Part shown: positions 24,512 through 32,742 of the stretch, piece after piece
How positions within the stretch are numbered: position 1 is the stretch's first letter
Layout: each line of letters starts with the position of its first letter
Source: Acidobacteriaceae bacterium
GTDB lineage: Bacteria; Acidobacteriota; Terriglobia; Bryobacterales; Bryobacteraceae
Assembly (NCBI GenBank): GCA_019244055.1
Contig: JAFATG010000094.1
Location: forward strand, 1-39,757
DNA: 39,757 bases
Direction of reading: 5' to 3'
Program-made: the position numbers and the translations under genes
The notes under the pieces: model-generated
What the model was told of the DNA's origin: nothing
The model's database searches: none
The model's input: only the letters and a program-made list of their open reading frames with translations

Positions 24512-25924
24512 ATGATGGGTCAACAAACTCGTTCTGAGTCGTTGTTTTACTACTTCAGGATCGAAGACCATGTTCCAGAGGATCATCTGCTACGGCTCGT
24601 GGACCGACATATCGACTTTACGTTCGTGCGCGATAACGTGAAGGCGAGCTATAGCCACACGGGCGTCCTTCGATTGGTCCCGAAGTCCTACTTCGTATTC
24701 TTTTGATCGGCTACTTGTACGGAGTCACGAGTGAGCGCCGCCTGGTCGAAGACATCGGGATGCATCTCGCTTATCGCTGGTTTACTGGCCTTGGCTTCGA
24801 TCAAGAGATTCCTCATCATTCGACATTCTCCAAAAATCGACACGGCCGTTTCAAGAATCGCCAATCTTCCTTGAACTCTTCGAGCGCATCGTCCAGCAGT
24901 GTATGAACGTCGGACTATTAAAAGGTGTCGATCTCTCAGTCGATAGCACGCAGATTCGCGCCGATCCCAGTCCTGACCGAACGATCACCCGTGAACAATT
25001 GCCAGAGGCTGCTAAAGTCAATCGCAGCGTGCGCGAGTACGTCGAGCAGGTCGAGCGCGAGAACGTTATCGCGCAGCCGGCGCAGACCTCCAATTCATCT
25101 AGTCCGAAGCCGAAGATAAACCCGAACTGTGCCGCACGTATCGGAACTCGCCACCCATGAAGATCTCGATAACCGATCCGGAAGCCGCACTGTCGAGCAA
25201 GCGAGGAACTTCAGAGTTCGCTTACTACGACAACTATCTGATCGACAATCGAAGCTGCATCATTGCGGGCGTTGCGGCGACTCCAGCACGGCTCAGCCAA
25301 GAGATCGTTGCGGCCCGGCAGATGCTGGAAAGAGCAAAAGAACGTTTTGGGCTGCGACCGGTCAGCGTTACTGCCGACAAGAGCTATGGCACGGGTGAGT
25401 TCCTGTCTTGGCTTTCGAATCGGCAGATGACGCCGTACATACCCGTATTGGACCGAAAGCAACAAACAAAGGGCTTCTACACGCAGCATGAGTTTACTCA
25501 CGTCCCGGAAGAAAACGCTTATCGCTGTCCAGCAGGCCATTTGCTTCACTACATCGGGTTGAGTCGAGGTTCACAGGGCTTTACGTACAGCGCAAAGCCG
25601 TCGCGATGCCGAAACTGTTCCCACAAGCCCGCGTGCACGCCTTCTGCGACTCGCCGTACGCTCAGAGTCAATTGGTATGAAGACGTGCGCGAGCACGTCC
25701 GTAAGCTCAGTCAAACACCGGAATTTGCAATCGCTCGGCGCACTCGAAACAAGATCGAGGCGTTATTCTCCGAACTCCGCAATCAAATCCGGCTTCGCAA
25801 AGTTCGGCTGCGGGGTCTACGAAACGCGAAGGAGCAATTCATTTTGGCGGCTACGGCCCAGAACGTCAAACGGCTTATAAGACACCTGAGCCAATCGAAA
25901 GAGCCAAGGATAGCAATGGCCTGA
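24512..25924 (+). pseudogene. IS1182-type DDE transposase, broken by three frame losses
   Basis: Reading begins at ATG 24512 (SLFYYFRIEDHVPEDHLLR), and four collinear pieces in successive frames make one IS1182-like transposase of about 471 codons. The breaks are near 24664 (GGCGTCC where the frame needs one more base, restoring RPSIGPEVLLRILLIGYLYG), near 24851 (GTTTCAAG, restoring RFQESPIFLELFERIV) and between about 25090 and 25140. Each shifts the frame in the same direction, as a single-base loss would. DDE-type motifs are still visible: VDLSVDSTQIRADP, VTADKSYGTGEFL and RNKIEALFSELRNQ. A Zn-like CRNCSHKPAC cluster lies before the last motif, as is common in this family. The protein cannot be made intact without frameshifting, so the element is probably immobile. 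Confidence 0.88.
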
Positions 25925-25993
25925 GACGGTCATTTCTCTAAAACTATCGCAGCGCCAAATTTAAGATTCGGCCACGGCGCTCCCTTTGCTGAA

Positions 25994-26013
25994 CAGAGTT
26001 TTTCAACAGTATC
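25994..26013 (-). repeat. Right terminal inverted repeat
   Basis: CAGAGTTTTTCAACAG followed by TATC, the inverted counterpart of 22827-22846 with one mismatch. It lies about 70 bp after the transposase relic and 31 bp before the 3' end of the sigma-factor gene. Confidence 0.75.
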
Positions 26014-26043
26014 GTTGGTTGTCGCACTGCTGTAAGAGCCGGC

Positions 26044-26814
26044 TCAGTACGCAGCGGCCGAGCGAATCCCGCTCTGCTCGAGCGCTACTTGCATACGCTC
26101 CAACGCCGAGCGATGAATTTGAGAGATGCGGCTCTCGTTCACTCCGAGCATTCCCCCAATTTCACGCATGGTGTAGTCGCCGATGTAGTACAGGCTGATG
26201 ACTTGCCGCTGGCGGGCGGGCAGGGTATTCATCAGGCTATTTAGGTGATCGCGCAGCTCGGCGCGCGCGAAGAGACGGTCGGGACCCTGTGCTTCAGGAC
26301 CAGGCGGCTCCAGGTGCGGCTGGTCCGAATTGTCCGCCATATCCAAAGAGGTCACGCCTTTTGCCAACGAGCGCAGATCGACTTGTAGAGATTTCCACTG
26401 TCGTGGCGAGAGCCCCATTGCCTCCGCGAGCTCGGCTTCGCTTGGATCCCGATTCAGCTTGACCTTCAGATCTCGTGTAACCGTCTCCAATTGCTTTTGA
26501 CGCTTTCTTAGGTCGCGCGAAGCCCAGTCCGTCTGACGGAGGTAATCGAGGATCGCGCCGCGGATTCGATGCTTGGCATAGGTGGCAAAGGTGACCTCCC
26601 GGTCCTCGCGGTATTTCGTAGCCGCATCGAATAGACCCATCGTGCCGGCGTGAATGAGATCGTCTAGTTCAATATGTACTGGCACGGATTTCTGGATGTG
26701 ACTTGCTATTCCGGAAACCAGTGATAAATGTTCCGAAATCAGTTGATCTCTTCGGCCATAATCCTCGGATTCAACGGATCTGGAGAAAGCTCGCTTGGTG
26801 GCGGCGGCGTTCAT
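26044..26814 (-). CDS. fliA: FliA/WhiG-type (sigma-28 family) RNA polymerase sigma factor
   Basis: From ATG 26814 the product has 256 residues. This start is preferred because GGGAGGA lies four bases upstream (26815-26824); the longer open frame to TTG 26910 adds only a Gly/Pro-rich stretch. Region 2 is at about residues 50-95 (DDLIHAGTMGLFDAATKY, FATYAKHRIRGAILDYLRQ, TDWASRDLRKR, the FliA/WhiG hallmark). Region 3 is at about 100-150 and region 4 at about 195-245 (LPARQRQVISLYYIGDYTMREIGGMLGVNESRISQIH). Sigma-28 factors direct flagellar late genes in motile bacteria or development in WhiG lineages. No flagellar or anti-sigma FlgM gene is in the window, so the regulon is unknown. The leader is about 330 bp with no gene. 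Confidence 0.93.
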   Translation of the reverse strand: MNAAATKRAFSRSVESEDYGRRDQLISEHLSLVSGIASHIQKSVPVHIELDDLIHAGTMGLFDAATKYREDREVTFATYAKHRIRGAILDYLRQTDWASRDLRKRQKQLETVTRDLKVKLNRDPSEAELAEAMGLSPRQWKSLQVDLRSLAKGVTSLDMADNSDQPHLEPPGPEAQGPDRLFARAELRDHLNSLMNTLPARQRQVISLYYIGDYTMREIGGMLGVNESRISQIHRSALERMQVALEQSGIRSAAAY

Positions 26815-27144
26815 GTGTCCTCCCGGGCCAAACGCGTCTGCGTTCGGCATCGCAGCCGGGGAAAACGCACCTCCTCCACCAGGCACGGGAGGACCCTTGC
26901 GAGGAGACAAGAAGTCTATTTGTGATAGTCAGTTAGATCGAAAAGAGAGGGCTGCGTCGAACGCCGGACGCGCACGACTTCGGCTTCCGACTCCTATTCC
27001 GGAACAACTAGGGAGCTGTTTCGTGTCTCGTATCGGTATTGAGGTCCAATTCGGTACAGGTCTGGCGGGTGACTTGAGACTGAGCACTCGGCTCTTGCGG
27101 ATCAGATTTATCCGAACGGCTGAGCAGACCCTAACAGGACTCTT
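26815..27144 (-). other. Gene-free leader between the HTH gene and the sigma-factor gene
   Basis: The 330 bp show no convincing coding potential on either strand. On the sigma-factor strand it contains TCCTCC (26893-26888) able to pair with GGAGGA (26877-26872) and a second SD-like GGAGGAGGTG far from any good start. A plus-strand reading of about 42 codons from GTG 27022 has an AGGGAG upstream, but its product is unrecognisable. Confidence 0.45.
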
Positions 27145-27510
27145 CTAGCTGAGTTTCTCCTGATCCGCTTGCTCGAATAGCTGCCGCCCCGCGGGCTTCC
27201 GGGGTGGCAAACTACTCTCCCGTGATACGCCCTTGTCCTTCCGATAGTCGATTTCAGCGTAGAGTTCCGAATCCTGGAGCAGATCGAGCAGCGACATTCC
27301 GAATTTCGTCAGAAATCGATCCGCAAACCGTGGCTGCAGTCTGCGCGCGCCTTTCAGCACGTTGTGAACCTGAGGCTGTGAAATGCCAAGGATTCGCGCC
27401 AACCCTCGCTCTGTGCATTCTCCGTTTTGGATCCGTTCGTTGACATGGTCCCGGAATCTCGATAAAAGCATCTCAAACGAAAGGCTTTCCTGGTTTAGTA
27501 CTGATTTCAC
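27145..27510 (-). CDS. Small HTH (XRE/Cro-like) transcriptional regulator
   Basis: A 121-residue protein with a helix-turn-helix at about residues 34-65: TERGLARILGISQPQVHNVLKGARRL. An N-terminal helix (FEMLLSRFRDHVNERIQ) and a charged C-terminal tail (about 85-121) with no recognisable fold flank it. The motif is of the lambda Cro/C1 type, so a DNA-binding repressor is the likely role. ATG 27510 is immediately preceded (27514-27544) by two 15-bp palindromes that cover the place of the ribosome-binding site and promoter, suggesting autorepression. It is divergent from the Cys-rich/HTH gene (247 bp gap) and lies upstream of the sigma-factor gene on the same strand. Confidence 0.8.
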   Translation of the reverse strand: MKSVLNQESLSFEMLLSRFRDHVNERIQNGECTERGLARILGISQPQVHNVLKGARRLQPRFADRFLTKFGMSLLDLLQDSELYAEIDYRKDKGVSRESSLPPRKPAGRQLFEQADQEKLS

Positions 27511-27513
27511 TTT

Positions 27514-27544
27514 GAAATAGAGTGCATCTAGTTTCCTAGAAACT
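27514..27544. promoter_or_regulatory. Tandem palindromic operator candidates upstream of the HTH regulator
   Basis: ATTTCA-CTT-TGAAAT (27514-27528) and AGTTTC-CTA-GAAACT (27530-27544) are both perfect 6+3+6 palindromes one base apart. They share TTTC and GAAA half-sites. They start three bases upstream of the regulator's start codon. Two adjacent sites are typical of Cro/C1-like repressor operators. Confidence 0.55.
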
Positions 27545-27757
27545 GGTCGATTTTACAAGGGTGCAAGTCGTCGCCCATTTTCCGGCCAAACGATAGGAGT
27601 TCTTAGGGTTGTCATAGACCAGTGGAAAAACTACCGGAGAACTCTTAAAAAGATTCGCCACGAGTTTTTGTGCCCGACAGGAAAGTACCATATCGTTAGT
27701 TCATAACAGACGCCGCCCGCACCCATAAATGGGGTGTACGGAGGGAAATAAAAAATA
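27545..27757. other. Remainder of the divergent intergenic region
   Basis: No gene is seen. GAGTTCT (27597-27603) and AGAACTC (27648-27654) form a 7-bp inverted repeat across a 44-base loop. GGAGGG lies about 13 bases before the ATG at 27758. No convincing -35/-10 pair can be picked by eye. Confidence 0.4.
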
Positions 27758-28348
27758 ATGCAGTGGACTCGTTCAGAAACGCTGGCCTTAGCTCAGCAGT
27801 CTTGCACCTATTGCTATGGTCTCGGTCTCCGGCAAGGAAGAGCAGGGGCGTCGACCCCTTGCAACTGTGTGTTCCGGGCCATCTTCCGCGCTTGTAATGC
27901 GCGCTTTCGCACTTGCGCCTTGAAGGAAAAATACGTCAGCCGTGTCTCGCTAGAAGCCAACCCCGGACGCCTGCGGAAGTCCGTTTGGGGAATGAAAAAC
28001 GAGGAATTTATCGCAGATTTCTGCCTCGTCTCCAGACGTGTATTAGATGACCAGGCCTACAAAGTTTTCAAATTTCATTTTCTGCTGGGCGCCGACTGGA
28101 AGCTCTGCTGCAATCGATTGAAAATCGACCGGGGCACCTTTTTTCACGAGGTGTACCGCATTGAGCAAAAGCTCGGGAGGACATTTCGGGAACTCGAACC
28201 GCATCCGCTCTTCCCTTTGGACGAATACTTCAATGGCACGGGACGCCAGCAGCGAGTGGCTGCGACAGTCACTCCATTCCCGGTGGAAAGCGAGCCCCAT
28301 CCCAAACCGCGGCCCATCTTGAAATTCCCCGTGAAAAAGGCTGCCTAA
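27758..28348 (+). CDS. Uncharacterised protein: Cys-rich (zinc-ribbon-like) N-terminus plus HTH-like helical domain
   Basis: A 196-residue protein that I cannot place in a named family. Residues 16-53 hold six cysteines (C16, C19, C35, C37, C46, C53). The arrangement C-x2-C-x15-C-x-C with GLG after the first pair resembles half of a DnaJ-type or phage antiterminator zinc finger. Residues about 85-150 are helical (VLDDQAYKVFKFHFLLGADW, then CCNRLKIDRGTFFHEVYRIEQKLGRTF) and read like the sigma-region-4-type HTH of small phage-like regulators. The C-terminal 35 residues are Pro-rich and basic. ATG 27758 follows GGAGGG. It is divergent from the HTH repressor-like gene, so it may be its target. 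A nucleic-acid-binding role is inference. Confidence 0.72.
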   Translation: MQWTRSETLALAQQSCTYCYGLGLRQGRAGASTPCNCVFRAIFRACNARFRTCALKEKYVSRVSLEANPGRLRKSVWGMKNEEFIADFCLVSRRVLDDQAYKVFKFHFLLGADWKLCCNRLKIDRGTFFHEVYRIEQKLGRTFRELEPHPLFPLDEYFNGTGRQQRVAATVTPFPVESEPHPKPRPILKFPVKKAA

Positions 28349-28407
28349 GGCATAAGGCGAGTATTCCGAGGGGCTGGATGTCTGGCGGCGACCGGCCCTT
28401 CGATTTC

Positions 28408-28878
28408 TCACTTCTGCTTAGAACGCTGCTGGCGAAAAAACCTAGAAAGCAGTTCTCCCGATTCCGCTGCCAGCAGTCCCTCCTCGATCCTCACCCGGTG
28501 ATTCAGCAGATCTGAATCGGCCAACCTGAATTTGCTCCGCACTCCTCCGAAGCGGACATCCCTCGCTGCAAACACCAATCTCTCCACTCGTGCGATCACA
28601 AGGGCGCCGGCGCACATGACGCATGGCTCCAGCGTGACGTATAACGTGGTGTTCGGCAGCCGGTAATTGCCGATCGAGCTCGCGGCCGCCCGCAAAGCAC
28701 CGATTTCCGCATGCGATACCGGGTCGCGCGACGAGATCGGTCGGTTCCAACCTTCCCCGATAATTCGGCCTTCAAGTACCACGACCGCTCCCACCGGAAC
28801 CTCAGCCGCTTCTTCAGCCCTCCGAGCGAGCTCGATGGCACGCCTCATAAAGGCCTCATCCCCCTCCTGCCACGTCAT
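28408..28878 (-). CDS. tadA: tRNA-specific adenosine deaminase
   Basis: A 156-residue enzyme of typical TadA length that converts A34 to inosine in tRNA-Arg(ACG). The zinc/catalytic motif H57-A-E59 is in DPVSHAEIGAL, and the paired cysteines C86 and C89 are in LEPCVMCAGAL. VPVGAVVV and the ISSRDP segment of the family are also present. ATG 28878 has GAGAG about 9 bp upstream. It is divergent from the ABC export operon, and its 3' end faces the Cys-rich/HTH gene across about 60 bp with no clear terminator. The C-terminal FRLADSDLLNHRVRIEEGLL matches the usual TadA end. Confidence 0.95.
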   Translation of the reverse strand: MTWQEGDEAFMRRAIELARRAEEAAEVPVGAVVVLEGRIIGEGWNRPISSRDPVSHAEIGALRAAASSIGNYRLPNTTLYVTLEPCVMCAGALVIARVERLVFAARDVRFGGVRSKFRLADSDLLNHRVRIEEGLLAAESGELLSRFFRQQRSKQK

Positions 28879-29015
28879 TCGCCGATTCTCTCGAACCTGA
28901 CCGATTGGCCATTCGTATCCGCTTTTGGGCGTTGCATCCGAGACTTCCGGGCCTTCGTCGCAGTAAGGCTCCGACTCGAAACACTACGGTACGCTACCAG
29001 AAGGGGGAGCAAGTT

Positions 29016-30179
29016 TTGTTCAGATATTTTTCCCTGGCTTTTAAAAACAGTCTGCGGAATCGCAGGCGCAGCATTTTGACCATCTCCAGTATCGCTGTTT
29101 CGCTTTGCCTTCTGGGCGTTCTGATCGCGATGTACCACGCGCTGTTCTTCAGCCAGGAGACGCCCGGCCAAGCGCTGCGGCTGGTGGTGAGACATAAGGT
29201 TTCTCTCGCTCAACCGCTGCCGGTCGCCTATGAAGATAAAGTTCGCAGATTGCCCGGGGTGAGGGAGATCTCGGTTTGGAACTGGTTCGGAGGGACCTAT
29301 AAAGACAACCGGGATACGAAAAACTTCTTCGCGCGCATGGGTGTCGAGCCCAAGCCGTTCCTGCGCATCCGAACACAAATGGAAATGCCGGAAGACCAGC
29401 GGCGAGCATTCATCACTGACCGCACCGGCTGCGTTGTGTCCCGGGACCTCGCCGAAAAACTGAATTTCCATCTGGGCGACCGCATTACACTTCAGGGCGA
29501 CATATATCCAGTGAACCTGGATCTCAAAGTTGTCGGTATCTTTTATGACCCTGACGCACTCGACACTTTGTTTTTTAACTACGATTATCTGCGAGATGCC
29601 CTTCCGCTCGGACGCCGCAACTTCATCAGCGTGCTGGCGGTTCTGGCCGACAGCCCCGACGATGTACCCCGAATCGCGCAAGCTGTAGATGCGATGACCA
29701 GGGAATCCTCGTACCCGACCAAGACCGAATCGGAGCAGCAGTTCGCGCTTAGTTTCGTCTCGTTTATCGGAAATATTAAGCTCTTCCTGCTGAGCATCTG
29801 CGCTGCGGTGACGTTCACGATCCTCCTTGTATCGGGCAACACGATGGCGATGTCCGTCCGCGAACGGATCAAAGAGGTGGGCGTGCTTAAGACGCTCGGC
29901 TTTAATAACGACACCATTCTCGGAATCATCATTGGTGAGGCAATCACGATCGCCCTGATCGGTGGAATCATCGGACTCCTCCTCGCGTCATTCCTGACCA
30001 TTGGAGTCGGAAAGGCGGCGGCGGCATTCATGCCCCAATTGAACGGGCTGTCAATCACTCCCATAACGATCGTCATCGCGCTTGGAGTTGCAATCTTGAT
30101 TGGTATCGTTAGTTCGTTCGTCCCGGCCTGGAACGCCGCCCGGACGAATATTCTGGACTCGCTTCGCTATACCGGATAG
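29016..30179 (+). CDS. ABC transporter permease, MacB/FtsX type (first of two)
   Basis: The open frame begins at 28905, but TTG 29016 is chosen because GGGGGAG lies just upstream (29003-29009) and it yields [19 protein letters not shown], the usual FtsX-permease N-terminus of a basic stretch followed by a membrane helix. That gives 387 residues, the same length as the second permease. Layout: helix at about 18-40, a MacB-like extracytoplasmic domain (about 45-250), then three helices in the last 130 residues around [19 protein letters not shown]. The operon order permease-permease-adaptor-ATPase indicates a heteromeric exporter. The stop is 8 bp before the next start. Substrate unknown. Confidence 0.88.
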   Translation: MFRYFSLAFKNSLRNRRRSILTISSIAVSLCLLGVLIAMYHALFFSQETPGQALRLVVRHKVSLAQPLPVAYEDKVRRLPGVREISVWNWFGGTYKDNRDTKNFFARMGVEPKPFLRIRTQMEMPEDQRRAFITDRTGCVVSRDLAEKLNFHLGDRITLQGDIYPVNLDLKVVGIFYDPDALDTLFFNYDYLRDALPLGRRNFISVLAVLADSPDDVPRIAQAVDAMTRESSYPTKTESEQQFALSFVSFIGNIKLFLLSICAAVTFTILLVSGNTMAMSVRERIKEVGVLKTLGFNNDTILGIIIGEAITIALIGGIIGLLLASFLTIGVGKAAAAFMPQLNGLSITPITIVIALGVAILIGIVSSFVPAWNAARTNILDSLRYTG

Positions 30180-30187
30180 GACTGTTC

Positions 30188-31351
30188 ATGGCCATTCCAG
30201 TCACCTACAACGTTCGCAACCTGATCGTGCGCAAGACGACTACCATCATGACCGCCGCGGGCATCGCCATGACGGTTGCCGTTCTGCTAGCGGTCCTCGG
30301 CTTAGTTTCGGGCTTGGAGCGGGCATTCGCCTCAACCGCCAATCCGCTTCATGTGCTGGTGATGCGGAAGGGCGGGAACGCGGAACTGACCAGCCTATTG
30401 ACGCAGCAGCAGTTTCAGATCGTCAAAGCCTATCCCGGTATCGCCACCGGCTCCGATGGCCAGCCGATGGCGTCGCTCGAGGTGGTGTCGGTCATCAATC
30501 TTCCGAGCGTTGAAAATGCCGAAGGCTCCAATGTGACGCTGCGCGGATTATCCCAGCGCGGCATCCAGATGCGCCATTTGAGAATCGTCGACGGCCGCTG
30601 GTTTAATCCGGCAGCGCGAGAGGTCACAGTCGGTAAAGACATCGCCAAGCGCTATCCGAACGCGCGCATGGGCAAGCAACTCCGATTCGGACGTGGCTTG
30701 TGGACCGTCGTTGGCGTTATGGATGCGGGTGACAGCGCCGTGAACAGCGAAATCTTTGCGGATGGGGTCCAGGTGGCCTCGGATTTTAACCGGCAGGATA
30801 CATATAGCTCCGCTGTAGTGCAGGCGAGCGACGCAGTAACGGCCGGCGCCCTAATCAAATCGCTTGAGGCCGACCGGCGCCTGAACGTGACCGCGATGAG
30901 CGAGAAGGATTATTACGATGCACAAACTGTTTCCGCTAGGCCGGTCCAATTCCTGGGCTACTTCGTGTGCATCATCATGGCCGTCGGGAGCTGTTTTGCA
31001 GCGATGAACACCATGTACGCCGCAGTGGCCCGAAGGGCAAAAGAAATTGGAACCCTCCGGATACTCGGTTTTCCGCGCGGCAGTATTTTGTGGAGTTTCT
31101 TTATTGAATCGCTGCTGCTCTCGCTAGTCGGAGGGATTCTCGCCTGCCTTCTAGTGCTGCCTTTAAACACCGTGACCACCGGACTCGGAAACTTTGTGAC
31201 GTTCAGCGAGACAAGTTTCAATTTCCGGATAGGACCCGATGTGATGGCTATAGGCATTATTTTTTCGCTGCTTCTGGGGGCAGTCGGAGGCCTGCTGCCG
31301 GCCCGGCAGGCGGCCCGAAAGGAGATACTCACGGCGCTGCGCGAAATCTAG
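30188..31351 (+). CDS. ABC transporter permease, MacB/FtsX type (second of two)
   Basis: A 387-residue permease homologous in layout to the preceding one: N-terminal helix ([22 protein letters not shown]), extracytoplasmic MacB-like domain (about 50-250), then three helices starting near residue 255. The FtsX motif [23 protein letters not shown] and the terminal [16 protein letters not shown] are present. GGA lies about 9 bp before ATG 30188. Two different half-permeases in a row suggest a heterodimer rather than the MacB homodimer. It is followed 18 bp later by the HlyD-type adaptor gene. Confidence 0.9.
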   Translation: MAIPVTYNVRNLIVRKTTTIMTAAGIAMTVAVLLAVLGLVSGLERAFASTANPLHVLVMRKGGNAELTSLLTQQQFQIVKAYPGIATGSDGQPMASLEVVSVINLPSVENAEGSNVTLRGLSQRGIQMRHLRIVDGRWFNPAAREVTVGKDIAKRYPNARMGKQLRFGRGLWTVVGVMDAGDSAVNSEIFADGVQVASDFNRQDTYSSAVVQASDAVTAGALIKSLEADRRLNVTAMSEKDYYDAQTVSARPVQFLGYFVCIIMAVGSCFAAMNTMYAAVARRAKEIGTLRILGFPRGSILWSFFIESLLLSLVGGILACLLVLPLNTVTTGLGNFVTFSETSFNFRIGPDVMAIGIIFSLLLGAVGGLLPARQAARKEILTALREI

Positions 31352-31369
31352 CGAACCTCGGATTAGGAA

Positions 31370-32704
31370 ATGGAAACAGAGCTTAAGAGTTTACGGATAG
31401 ATAGGTCGCAGAGGCGAGAGCGCGAGCCGAAGGCAATCGGCAAGCTAATCGCGATCGCTATTGTGATTGCGGCTGCTGCTATCGGCGCGGTATTCGCGGT
31501 GAAGAAGCTGAACGCCGCCACTCCGGTCGAGACCATCCAGGTGCAGTCGCCTATGATGTCATCTGCCGCTGGCGAGCAAGTCGTTCTGACCGCAACCGGT
31601 TATATCATCGCCGCTCATAAAATCGAAGTCGCATCCAAAGTGAACGGCCGCGTGGCTTGGATTGGCGTTGATAAAGGCGACAGAGTGCAGGCTGGGCAGG
31701 TTTTGGTCCGGCTTGAAGACGACGAATACCGCGCGCAGGTCGTGCAGCAGCAGGGGCAGTTGGCAAATTTGGAAGCCAAACTTGCCGAGGATGAGCATGG
31801 CTCCCGTCCTGAAGAGATTCAAAGGGCCCGTGCGGACGTCAATCAGGCGAAAGCGGACCTCGCGGATTCGAAAGCCACTTTGGACCGAACCAGGCAACTG
31901 GTCTCAGAGGGCGTACTGGCCAAGCAGGCGCTCGACGACGCGCAGGCGAAGTACGACGGGGATATCTCCAAAGTCGCCAGTCTTCAGCGAACGCTCGACC
32001 TTGCAGTGCTCGGGCCTCGCAAAGAGGAAATCGACCAGATTAAGGGCCAGATCGAACAGGCGCGCGGTGCGCTGGCCTACGCCCAAGATCAACTTGACAA
32101 TACCGTCATCAAAGCGCCTGTTTCGGGAACCATTCTCGACCGCAACGTCGAGAAAGGCGAGTTCATCACGACCGGCTTCGTCGGCGATAAGGGCGCGAAA
32201 GGCTATATCGTCACCATGGCCGATTTGAACGATCTGCAGGTGGAGCTCGATATCAGTCAGAACGATCTCGGAAAGCTCGGAGATCGCCAGAAGGGCACGA
32301 TCACCACCGACGCTTACCCGGATCGCAAGTACCCGGGCTTTATCGAACAGGTTTCTCCGGAAGCAGACCGAGCCAAAGCGACCGTGCAAGTGAAGGTTCG
32401 CGTCGAGAAGCCCGACGGCTTTCTACGGCCGGACATGAACGCTACCGTAGTGTTTTATAACGACGCTCCTGCGCAGCCGGCGACCTCGAGCAAGCGTGTG
32501 GTCGTCGTTCCCGCGAGCGCGGTCGAAAACGGAGCGGTGTTTGTGGTAGTGAACGGACGGGCGGTGAAACGTCCGGTCACCACGTCCGGCAAGTCGGACA
32601 AAGGGGTTTTGATTGAGAGCGGTCTAATCGGTGGTGAGGATTTGATTGTGAATCCGCCCGCGAAGTTGAAGGACGGAGATCGCGTCGAGGTAAAGCAATC
32701 CTAA
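31370..32704 (+). CDS. HlyD/MacA-type periplasmic adaptor (membrane fusion protein)
   Basis: A 444-residue adaptor with one N-terminal membrane helix (about 25-47) followed by a beta-barrel/lipoyl half (KIEVASKVNGRVAWIGVDKGDRVQAGQVLVRLEDDEY). A long coiled-coil hairpin comes next (about 120-240: LANLEAKLAEDEHG, QARADVNQAKADLADSKATLDRTR-type heptads), then the second lipoyl half (ALAYAQDQLDNTVIKAPVSG) and C-terminal barrel domains. Such proteins link inner-membrane exporters to an outer-membrane channel. No TolC-like gene is in the window, so the channel would be encoded elsewhere. It sits between the permeases and the ATPase in the same operon. Confidence 0.92.
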   Translation: METELKSLRIDRSQRREREPKAIGKLIAIAIVIAAAAIGAVFAVKKLNAATPVETIQVQSPMMSSAAGEQVVLTATGYIIAAHKIEVASKVNGRVAWIGVDKGDRVQAGQVLVRLEDDEYRAQVVQQQGQLANLEAKLAEDEHGSRPEEIQRARADVNQAKADLADSKATLDRTRQLVSEGVLAKQALDDAQAKYDGDISKVASLQRTLDLAVLGPRKEEIDQIKGQIEQARGALAYAQDQLDNTVIKAPVSGTILDRNVEKGEFITTGFVGDKGAKGYIVTMADLNDLQVELDISQNDLGKLGDRQKGTITTDAYPDRKYPGFIEQVSPEADRAKATVQVKVRVEKPDGFLRPDMNATVVFYNDAPAQPATSSKRVVVVPASAVENGAVFVVVNGRAVKRPVTTSGKSDKGVLIESGLIGGEDLIVNPPAKLKDGDRVEVKQS

Positions 32705-32742
32705 ATGGAAGCATGGCCGGAAGGCACAGGGAGGACGAATAG

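Larger units (their letters stand above)
22827..26013. mobile_element. Putative IS1182-like element with passenger gene, 3.19 kb
   Basis: The segment is bounded by inverted repeats that match at 19 of 20 bases and is flanked on both sides by GTTG (22823-22826 and 26014-26017), a possible 4-bp target duplication. It contains a decayed IS1182-type transposase near its right end and a complete carboxypeptidase-regulatory-like gene in the left half. An element with only the transposase would be about 1.6-1.9 kb, and no second left end is visible between 24206 and 24511. An alternative is that the left repeat is the relic of a different insertion. Confidence 0.6.

Noticed and set aside
27022-27148. 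Small plus-strand reading frame from GTG with an AGGGAG upstream (about 42 codons)
   Set aside because: No recognisable product, no conservation evidence available, and its end overlaps the HTH gene; kept only as a note in the intergenic entry.
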